DNA from: Roseburia_D sp964388945
GTDB taxonomy: Bacteria; Bacillota; Clostridia; Lachnospirales; Lachnospiraceae
Reading direction: 5' to 3'
Length of the DNA: 11,056 nucleotides
Assembly (NCBI GenBank): GCA_964388945.1
Contig: CAYMCM010000070.1
Span: forward strand, 1-11,056
A program made the position numbers and the translations under genes. Shown piece by piece: positions 1 through 6,607 of this stretch (position 1 is its first letter; each line of letters opens with the position of its first letter). The notes beneath the pieces were generated by a model that was given only the letters and a program-made list of their open reading frames with translations, searched no databases and had not been told where the DNA came from.

Positions 1-53
1 GGAACAACGAAAAACTCCACAATGGCAAACAGGGCCTTGCCCTAACAAGTAAA
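1..53. other. Unassigned left edge beyond the terminator
   Basis: This short stretch lies past the terminator of the minus-strand operon and is cut by the window edge. Plus-strand frames 1 and 2 stop at 43-45 and 50-52, just before the terminator, so a convergent gene could end here, but too few codons are visible to judge. It contains a small GC-rich hairpin at 31-43 (AGGGC, loop CTT, GCCCT). Neither partial reading is recognisable to me as a protein family. Confidence 0.25.
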
Positions 54-84
54 AAAGCGGACTGTCATCACGGCAGTCCGCTTT
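51..84 (-). terminator. Intrinsic terminator of the six-gene operon
   Basis: Read on the minus strand, an 11-bp perfect stem AAAGCGGACTG / CAGTCCGCTTT (84-74 and 64-54) encloses a 9-base loop. It runs directly into six T residues (56-51), the classic layout of a rho-independent terminator. It begins 23 bases after the fliB stop codon, so it most likely ends the operon transcript. The plus strand is also T-rich after the stem (82-99), so the hairpin might also stop convergent transcripts, but that run is broken by other bases and is a weaker signal. Confidence 0.88.
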
Positions 85-107
85 CGCCTTTTCTTTTTCC
101 TCTTTGC

Positions 108-1310
108 TTACACGATCCAGCGTACCTGTTCACGCATCCGTTCCAGCGAAAATATTTCCTCAAAATCAAAATCTTCTGCAAGATTTTCGAGATTTTCCTC
201 GGAATGCTCCATTTCTCTCGCATAGATCCGTGCCACATCAACCCGGTCTTCCAATGAATACTGATGCCCATTATCCAAATAGCGCACCACATCCATATCC
301 CGGATCATCAGAAAACTCGTCACCGCCAGTTTTGCCTGACTAAAAAAACGGTAATCATAAACCGCGCGCATAAAGTGACGGTAGGTAAAATAACAAAGGA
401 TCTGTTCCCACTCGAAATATCTTTCGCGGTAAAACTCCGCAAACTCATTATGTAAACCTATATAATCCGCCTCTGTTTTTCCTTCCGCCGCAAGTGTTTC
501 AACCAGATGCGCCAGTGCTCCCGGCCATTCCTCATCCAATATTTCCATCGGTTCATAAAATTCTGCCCGTTCACGCATGGCATCTAACTGGTTTAACTTA
601 AAGTCCGGCTCATACTCCGGCAGTGCTTTCTCCTCTTGCATCTCTGCGATCACTGCTTCGATCTTCCAGGTCTCTTCCCAGTTTAAGCATTCCTGTACCC
701 TGTCCGCAAAAACCAGATATTCTTCAAGGCGCTCACCCAGTGTCTTTTTCCGGTTCTGCAAGATCATAAGCGCGTGATCCCGCGCCGCTCTTATATATTC
801 CCAGTCCTCTTTCTCATCCGTTTCTTCATCTGTTTCTGACCACGCATCATCCGCATCCTCCCATCCGAGGGGATGCTCTATATCCGATACATCCTCATCC
901 GGAATCTCACGCTCAACGATCCGAAACGGTTTTTCTTCGGCAAAGATCAGCCGGCAGGCTTCCTCACAGGAAAGTCCCAGACAACGCTCCATGATATTTC
1001 CATAGGTAAACGTCACCCGTGGATAATCTGTACAGGTCTCACAAAGTGTAGCTTCCCCAAGCTCAGTATAAATATCGCAGAGATTTTGTTCATTCAGAAA
1101 CGGACAGCGGTTATTCACCAGTATAAAGCCATCCTCATCCCCCTCCGTCATATTCTTCCGCAAGCGTTCCCCGAACGCTCCGGGAACTGACTTGTAATAA
1201 TCAAACGTTTTCTCATCGATCTCCACTTCCCAGCCGGCGCAGCAGCTATGGCGGCAGCGCCCGGCAATACAATGGAATTCATCAAAATAATCGGGAACTC
1301 GCAGTATCAT
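108..1310 (-). CDS. fliB: FliB-type lysine N-methylase (flagellin lysine-N-methylase family)
   Basis: The predicted 400-residue protein matches Salmonella-type FliB in length and layout. FliB methylates surface-exposed lysines of flagellin, and from memory the Salmonella enzyme has been linked to an iron-sulfur cluster. The N-terminus holds the family's cysteine signature: C14, C19, C23 and C24 followed by W27. More cysteines follow at 69, 78, 90, 93, 110, 115 and 119, including a CPF motif and a CETC motif. After these comes an unusually acidic stretch (about 133-172, rich in D and E) that looks like a linker or insertion. The rest is soluble, helical and aromatic-rich, with no membrane segment. 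The ATG lies 1 base after the pepF stop, and its GGAGGA ribosome site is inside the last pepF codons, so translational coupling is likely. No flagellin or flagellar gene is in this window, so the substrate is uncertain; proteins with this annotation may modify something else. Confidence 0.85.
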   Translation of the reverse strand: MILRVPDYFDEFHCIAGRCRHSCCAGWEVEIDEKTFDYYKSVPGAFGERLRKNMTEGDEDGFILVNNRCPFLNEQNLCDIYTELGEATLCETCTDYPRVTFTYGNIMERCLGLSCEEACRLIFAEEKPFRIVEREIPDEDVSDIEHPLGWEDADDAWSETDEETDEKEDWEYIRAARDHALMILQNRKKTLGERLEEYLVFADRVQECLNWEETWKIEAVIAEMQEEKALPEYEPDFKLNQLDAMRERAEFYEPMEILDEEWPGALAHLVETLAAEGKTEADYIGLHNEFAEFYRERYFEWEQILCYFTYRHFMRAVYDYRFFSQAKLAVTSFLMIRDMDVVRYLDNGHQYSLEDRVDVARIYAREMEHSEENLENLAEDFDFEEIFSLERMREQVRWIV

Positions 1311-1311
1311 C

Positions 1312-3114
1312 TTACAGTAATTCCTCCAATTCGCTTACCAGTTCTTCAAACAGATGCAGGGCGTCTTCCACCGGTTTCGGTGTGGAAATGTCCACGCCTG
1401 CCATTTTCAACAATTCGATCGGATCTTTCGAACAGCCGCCCTTTAAAAACTTCATATAATCGGCAACTCCCGCTTCTCCCATCTCAAGAATCCGTTTTGA
1501 GAGCGCAATCGCGCAGGAAAAACCGGTCGCATACTGATATACATAAAATTCTGTATAAAAATGCGGAATCCGCGCCCATTCCAGTGCGATCTGCGGATCA
1601 GACACCATCTCATCTCCGAAATATTTCCGGTTCAGATCCATATATACACGACACAAACTCTCCGCAGTCAGTGACTCTCCTTTTGCATACATCTCGTGCG
1701 TGATCTTTTCAAATTCCGCAAACATCGTCTGCCGGAAGAGCGTTCCTTTGAACTGGTCAATGAAATGATTCAACAGGTATGCCTTTTTATTTTTATCCTT
1801 ACTTTCTTTTAGCAGATACTGCATCAGCAGTGATTCATTACAGGTTGATGCAACTTCCGCAACAAAGATCAGATATCCGGAATATACATACGGCTGATTT
1901 GCGTTAGAATACCAGCTATGAAGTGCATGCCCCATCTCATGTGCCAGTGTGAAAACATCATCGAGTTTTCCCTGATAATTCAAAAGCACATACGGATGTG
2001 TGCCATATGCACCCCAGGAGTATGCTCCGCTTCGTTTTCCACGGTTCTCATAGACATCGATCCATCGCTGGTCGAACCCTTCCTGTAAATGGCTCACATA
2101 TTCTTCTCCCATCGGAGCAAGCCCGCGCTTTACGATTTCCTTTGCCTCCGCAAACGGGATTTTTCTCGTCTGATCCTCCACAAGCGGTACATAGACATCA
2201 TACATATGAAGTTCATCCACACCCAGCACACGCTTGCGCAGGGAGACATAGCGGTACATTGCAGGAAGGAAACGGTGCACAGTCTCAATCAGGTTGTCAT
2301 AGACTTCTGTCGGTATATTGCCCGGAGCGAGTGCCGCTGCAAGCGAGGACGGATATTTCCGTACATCCGCGTAAAACTTTGCTTTTTTCACATTCGCGCC
2401 AAAGGTCGCTGCCAGTGTATTTTTAAACTGATCATATGTCTGGTAAAGTGCAGTAAACGCATCCTTCCGCACCCTGCGGTCACTGCTTTCCATAAAACTG
2501 CCGAACCGTCCATGTGTCAGTTCCACTTCTTTTCCGTCTTCATCCCGGATCGTCCCGAATTTTGCATCCGCATCGTTAAACAAAGAAAATATATCATCCG
2601 GTGCTGTTGCCATTTCATAGGTCTTCGCGAGGATCTCCTCTTCTGCCGCGGACAGAGTATGCGCCTTTCTTCTTAAGATCCGGTCTGTCAGTGTCCGGTA
2701 TTTTTCCAGTTTCGGTTCTTCCTCAAAAAATCCTTGTAACCGGCTCTCCTCCATCGCAAGTAGCTCCGGCTCAAAAAAGGCTTCTGCGGCAGACAGTTTT
2801 GCTGCTGCCGCCTGTGCCCTGGCAGCATATCCCTGATATACAAAATCCCCCATATCCTGATGCATTTTCTCGTTAGAATAGACTAACACCTTTTCAAACA
2901 GATTCTCTGTCTCATCCGCAAGCGTCAGATACGCATAAAGTGCATCCGCAGATGCACTCACTTTTCCTTCGAAGCTTTTTAACTGTGCAAACTGTTCTTC
3001 CAACATCTGCACTGCCTTTTCCCAGTCCGCATCTGTCGCGAACAGATCTTCCAATGCCCATTTGTCTGCCTCTGCGATCTCTTCACGCGCGGGCAGTTTT
3101 TCGATTTCTCCCAT
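1312..3114 (-). CDS. pepF: Oligoendopeptidase F (M3 family zinc metallopeptidase)
   Basis: This 600-residue protein has the normal PepF length and domain order: a helical N-terminal PepF domain, then the M3 catalytic domain. The zinc motif HEMGH is at residues 392-396, within TLAHEMGHALHSWYS. E420, in FVAEVAST, is the expected third zinc ligand, 28 residues after the first histidine. The C-terminal block FYVYQYATGF, which supplies the tyrosine-rich substrate site in M3 peptidases, is intact. PepF is a cytosolic enzyme that cuts short peptides of roughly 7-17 residues in nutrition and peptide turnover, and in some species it degrades released signal peptides or processes peptide signals. No signal peptide or membrane segment is seen. 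An AAGGGAG ribosome site precedes the chosen ATG. The gene starts 24 bp after the YitT gene and runs into fliB with 1 bp between them. The protein appears fully functional. Confidence 0.96.
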   Translation of the reverse strand: MGEIEKLPAREEIAEADKWALEDLFATDADWEKAVQMLEEQFAQLKSFEGKVSASADALYAYLTLADETENLFEKVLVYSNEKMHQDMGDFVYQGYAARAQAAAAKLSAAEAFFEPELLAMEESRLQGFFEEEPKLEKYRTLTDRILRRKAHTLSAAEEEILAKTYEMATAPDDIFSLFNDADAKFGTIRDEDGKEVELTHGRFGSFMESSDRRVRKDAFTALYQTYDQFKNTLAATFGANVKKAKFYADVRKYPSSLAAALAPGNIPTEVYDNLIETVHRFLPAMYRYVSLRKRVLGVDELHMYDVYVPLVEDQTRKIPFAEAKEIVKRGLAPMGEEYVSHLQEGFDQRWIDVYENRGKRSGAYSWGAYGTHPYVLLNYQGKLDDVFTLAHEMGHALHSWYSNANQPYVYSGYLIFVAEVASTCNESLLMQYLLKESKDKNKKAYLLNHFIDQFKGTLFRQTMFAEFEKITHEMYAKGESLTAESLCRVYMDLNRKYFGDEMVSDPQIALEWARIPHFYTEFYVYQYATGFSCAIALSKRILEMGEAGVADYMKFLKGGCSKDPIELLKMAGVDISTPKPVEDALHLFEELVSELEELL

Positions 3115-3138
3115 AGATTTCGTCTCCCTTATATGATT

Positions 3139-4002
3139 CTAATTCAGTCCCCGGAATCCTTTTCCGATGATCTCACTGCTGTTCGTGATCGTAATAAAGG
3201 CTTCCGGCTCATTTTTATGGATAAAATTCCGAAGCATGACTGCCTGACTGCGTTTCATAACAGTCAGTATGATCGTTTTATCTTTATGTGCATAAGCACC
3301 TTCCGCATGATAGATCGTTGCCCCGCGCTTTAATTCCTTCTGGATAAAGTCGCAGATTGGCTCCGGATGCTCACACACGATCGTAAAATACTTGCAGAGA
3401 TTGATATTTTCGATCACGCCGTCGATGACCAGTGATTTTGCCATGAGTCCGCAGAACGAAAAAAGTCCCGTCTCAATATCAAATACCAGGCTTGCCGCCA
3501 CCGTGATTCCGAGATCCACAAGAAACAATGCCATGCCGATATTTAAGGTAGAATATTTTTTTAAGATCATCGCAATGATGTCGGTACCTCCGCCGGAAGC
3601 ATTGACATTAAACAGGATCGCAGAGCTGAACGCCGGAAGTACGATCGCATAGATCAGTTCCAAAACCGGCTGGCTTGTGAGCGGTCCCTGCATCGGACAG
3701 AATATATCGAGCAGACTGAGTCCCAGCGAAGACAGCACACTGACATAAACTGTCTTGATGCCGAATCCCTTCCCAAGGAACAAAAATCCGAACACCAGAA
3801 GCGCCATGTTAATCACAAAGTTTAAACTGCTCGCTCGCACCGCCATGATCTGAGAAAGTACGACCGCAAGACCGGTCACACCTCCAAATGAAAAGTTATT
3901 CGGGAATTTGAAAAAGTAAACACCCACATCCAGAATAATTGTTGCAGCTGTAAGTGTCAGATATTCTAAAATCTTCTGATCCCGCTTCATGTTTCTGCTC
4001 AT
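3139..4002 (-). CDS. YitT family membrane protein (YitT membrane region plus DUF2179)
   Basis: The product is 287 residues. An N-terminal membrane region has about five or six helices (roughly 11-31, 39-54, 59-76, 82-101, 113-131 and 153-173) with the family motifs GGVTGLA (40-46) and GGGTDI (136-141). A cytosolic C-terminal DUF2179 domain follows (about 204-284), with RGAT, an EGAY turn, AFITI and the typical ending GKGF. The biochemical role of YitT proteins is not established; transport or sensing is only inferred. I chose the ATG at 4002 because it follows an AAAGGAAAAGAG ribosome site and starts where the family starts. The frame stays open 50 codons further up into the YhgE-B gene, but that extension is hydrophilic and unlike YitT. 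The gene begins 23 bp after YhgE-B and ends 24 bp before pepF, so it is very probably co-transcribed. Confidence 0.93.
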   Translation of the reverse strand: MSRNMKRDQKILEYLTLTAATIILDVGVYFFKFPNNFSFGGVTGLAVVLSQIMAVRASSLNFVINMALLVFGFLFLGKGFGIKTVYVSVLSSLGLSLLDIFCPMQGPLTSQPVLELIYAIVLPAFSSAILFNVNASGGGTDIIAMILKKYSTLNIGMALFLVDLGITVAASLVFDIETGLFSFCGLMAKSLVIDGVIENINLCKYFTIVCEHPEPICDFIQKELKRGATIYHAEGAYAHKDKTIILTVMKRSQAVMLRNFIHKNEPEAFITITNSSEIIGKGFRGLN

Positions 4003-4025
4003 CTGTACTCTTTTCCTTTTATCTT

Positions 4026-6164
4026 CTATAACATGATTCCTGATTTCTCTTTGCTCTTGTCGATGATCCGGTTCAGCTTGCGGAACGGAACCGCAACTAG
4101 CAGACCGATCACCAGACTGATTGCCACGACAATGCCAAGCTTCAAAATACATATCCAGTACGTCATCGCATACATACCGCCTATCGTCTCACGCAGTGCG
4201 TCCATGCCAAACGAAAACGGCAGGAAACGGTAGATTTCCTGATAGATCTTCGGCAATGTCTCAATCGGAAATGTTCCTCCCGCACCAGCGACCTGAATAA
4301 CCATGAGGACTACCGCAACCGCCTCTCCGACCGTTCCGAACGCAACTGTCAATGCATAGATCAGCAGCGTAAACGCAAAACTGCTCATTGCACATGCAAG
4401 CCAGAACAAAAACGGATTCTGGCATTGTATTTTAATATAAAACAAATCTCCGAGCACTGCAAGCAGTGTCTGTATCTGACCAATCAGAAAGAACGTAATG
4501 TAACGTCCGAAAAACTGCTGATATGGTTTTGTCTCCATGATCCCCGGTTCCGGATGAACCTTCACATGTATGATCGCAACCAAAATCAACGCACCGACCC
4601 AGATCGCAAGCACCGTATAAAACGGTGACATTGCAGAACCGTAATTGGAGATCTCATATACTGCTTCTGTATTTAGTGCAACCGGTGATGAGATAAAGCT
4701 GCCTAAAAGTTCCGGATCTGTTTTTAAAATATCCAATAATTCCTGATACTGTTCATCATTGGTAAGTGTCGTGATATCCGTACGGATCTGGTCAAGTTTT
4801 CCTTTCATATCAACCGCCATATCGCGTGATGCCACCAGTCCGTCCATACCGGTAGAAAGTGTATCTCCATATTCCTCCAACACCTCATTCACGCCGCTGA
4901 AATCTCCATCCACACCGGAGAGGATCGCCTGAGCTGAATTTAAGGAACCCTGCATGGAGTTGATCGTGGATCGAAGCTGTGGTTTGATCGAATAGGTATA
5001 AGTATCACCTAACGCACTTACCTTTGTTTTGCAGGCAGAGATCTCACTTAAGATCTGCTGTTCTAACACCCTCACTGCATCCGAACCTGCTCCTGCATTG
5101 GAAGCAACTGAATCCAGATCCGCTGAGATCTGGTCTAACTGTGTCTGGATCTCACTCACCTGCACATCTACATTATCGTAACCTGCGATCGATGAAGTGG
5201 TCGAACCAAACATCTGCTTTAAATACGGCATGATCGCCTGTGCACCGGAAAGTCCGTTTGTCACACTGCCCTCTTTGCCTTCCAGATTGGAAAGATCACT
5301 CTGTACCATCGAAGATACCTGATCCAATGTCGATCCGATCATATCCAGACTGTAACTTACCATGTCAGAAACCGTGTCCGCACTTGCTGTGCCTGACGTA
5401 ATGGCTCCCTGCATCGCATTTACCGTATTCTGTCCATTTCCAACCAGATTATTCAGATCCGGGATCATCACCTGCGTCGTATCGATCAGGCTCGAAGCCG
5501 AACCAGTCACACTGATAAAGGAATTCATGATGTTGATATAGTTCTGCAGATCCCCATCCAGTTCATCCAGCCGTCCGGTCACTGCATCGGTCAGTGACAC
5601 ATTCCCGTCTGTGTCTGTGAGCACATTGCTCACTTTCATAAGTGATTCTGCGATCGTACTCACAAATGTACTGTTTACCTGTCCCTGTACCGCAGTCTTT
5701 GCCTTTGAAGTGATCTTCGGTGCGATCGCATTTTTCTTTTCATTTTCATAATAGGTGATCTTCGGATGTGTGACTTCACCGCTCATAAAACTTATCATAT
5801 CCCTGGAAAAGTCCTTTGAGATCACCAGTGCCGCATAATATTCACCGCTGTATACGCCCTCGGTCGCTTCCTCTGTTGTATCCGGAAACACCCAGCCGAT
5901 CGTTTCGTTTTCTTTAAGCCCGGAAATCACATTGTCACCGATATTCATGGATATTCCGGCAACTTCTGTCCCCTCGTCCTGTGAAACAACCGCGATCTTA
6001 AGATTGGAAGTTGCATCCTGCCCATACGGATCCCAGTTGGAAAGTATATTAAACCATGCATACAAAGATGGTATCACCGAGAGTCCGATGATCACGACCA
6101 CAGCCACCACATTGGTACTGAGTCTCCTGAAATCCGCACAGAAAATCTTAATTATGTTCTTCAT
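4026..6164 (-). CDS. YhgE/Pip family membrane protein, paralog B
   Basis: This 712-residue protein has the YhgE/Pip layout. One N-terminal membrane helix (about 18-37) ends in IPSLYAWFN. A large extracytoplasmic region follows (about 38-510), then a C-terminal membrane domain of five or so helices from about residue 511 (SPFYTVLAIWVGALILV). The outer region starts with a compact conserved part containing YSGEYYAALVIS and YYENEKKNAIAPKI, followed by long S/T/Q/N-rich helical segments likely to form coiled coils. Lactococcal Pip is a phage c2 receptor; the normal cell function of the family is unclear, though its membrane part resembles ABC-2 type permeases. The start overlaps the end of the upstream gene by 17 bp and uses a GAGGGAG ribosome site inside it. 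It begins MKNIIKIF, like paralog A. It is 70 residues shorter than paralog A, mostly in the middle. Confidence 0.93.
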   Translation of the reverse strand: MKNIIKIFCADFRRLSTNVVAVVVIIGLSVIPSLYAWFNILSNWDPYGQDATSNLKIAVVSQDEGTEVAGISMNIGDNVISGLKENETIGWVFPDTTEEATEGVYSGEYYAALVISKDFSRDMISFMSGEVTHPKITYYENEKKNAIAPKITSKAKTAVQGQVNSTFVSTIAESLMKVSNVLTDTDGNVSLTDAVTGRLDELDGDLQNYINIMNSFISVTGSASSLIDTTQVMIPDLNNLVGNGQNTVNAMQGAITSGTASADTVSDMVSYSLDMIGSTLDQVSSMVQSDLSNLEGKEGSVTNGLSGAQAIMPYLKQMFGSTTSSIAGYDNVDVQVSEIQTQLDQISADLDSVASNAGAGSDAVRVLEQQILSEISACKTKVSALGDTYTYSIKPQLRSTINSMQGSLNSAQAILSGVDGDFSGVNEVLEEYGDTLSTGMDGLVASRDMAVDMKGKLDQIRTDITTLTNDEQYQELLDILKTDPELLGSFISSPVALNTEAVYEISNYGSAMSPFYTVLAIWVGALILVAIIHVKVHPEPGIMETKPYQQFFGRYITFFLIGQIQTLLAVLGDLFYIKIQCQNPFLFWLACAMSSFAFTLLIYALTVAFGTVGEAVAVVLMVIQVAGAGGTFPIETLPKIYQEIYRFLPFSFGMDALRETIGGMYAMTYWICILKLGIVVAISLVIGLLVAVPFRKLNRIIDKSKEKSGIML

Positions 6165-6591
6165 TCTTGTCCGCTCCCTCTTCCTCTATTGCAAGTGTCT
6201 CACTGCCTAATGTCGCATCCAGTTTTTTCACTGCGCTCTTGATCGGTCCGTCAATATTAAGCATACCCGGTCCGATCAGTGCTTCTACACCGGCATCGCC
6301 GCGTTCATCCAGTTCATTTAATTTTTCCTGCAGTTTATAATCTCCGTATTCGATCAAAATAAGATAGGACGCAAGGATGAACAAGGATACAATCCACAGC
6401 ACCAGAAAAATCGTTTTCGAACTTCCCGTCCAGAACAGCATTGCTAAGAAGATCAGCGGTATGATGATCAGGCACTTTAAACCGATCCGAATCCTTTTCT
6501 GATTTTTCAGATGGATCTTCTGCTCATAATCCAACAGAATATCATACATTCTTTCATATTTATTATCTTTATTATCATTTTCTGTATTCAT
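6148..6591 (-). CDS. Small two-helix membrane protein between the YhgE/Pip paralogs (unknown)
   Basis: I do not recognise this 147-residue protein. It has a charged, Asn/Asp/Lys-rich N-terminus (1-35), two hydrophobic helices close together (about 37-55 and 60-80) joined by a short GSSK turn, and a C-terminal tail of about 66 residues. Positive charges (KNQKRIR) before helix 1 predict that both ends face the cytosol. The tail has a likely amphipathic helix (KLQEKLNELDERG), a GPGMLNIDGPIKSAVKKL stretch and an acidic end. The ATG follows a strong GGGAGGGAG ribosome site and lies 16 bp after paralog A. Its last codons carry the ribosome site of paralog B, with a 17-bp overlap, so the two are probably translated as a coupled pair. 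It is a real gene by position, start signal and composition; a partner or regulator role for the YhgE proteins is an inference. Confidence 0.85.
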   Translation of the reverse strand: MNTENDNKDNKYERMYDILLDYEQKIHLKNQKRIRIGLKCLIIIPLIFLAMLFWTGSSKTIFLVLWIVSLFILASYLILIEYGDYKLQEKLNELDERGDAGVEALIGPGMLNIDGPIKSAVKKLDATLGSETLAIEEEGADKNEEHN

Positions 6592-6607
6592 AAGTGCGCT
6601 CCCTCCC

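Noticed and set aside
1248..1703. A 151-aa plus-strand reading frame across the pepF-fliB junction
   Set aside because: It lies opposite two well-supported genes and has low-complexity Ser/Pro/Arg composition with no family resemblance.
2089..2676. A 195-aa plus-strand reading frame opposite pepF
   Set aside because: It is antisense to a well-conserved gene; its His/Cys/Arg-rich composition is typical of a reverse-strand shadow.
4003..4152. A 50-residue N-terminal extension of the YitT protein
   Set aside because: It overlaps the end of YhgE-B, is hydrophilic and unlike the family, and the ATG at 4002 has a fitting ribosome site.
5721..5730. Palindrome TGCGATCGCA resembling the cyanobacterial HIP1 octamer
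   Set aside because: It falls in the codons for a conserved NAIAP stretch and its neighbours, and is explained by coding content.
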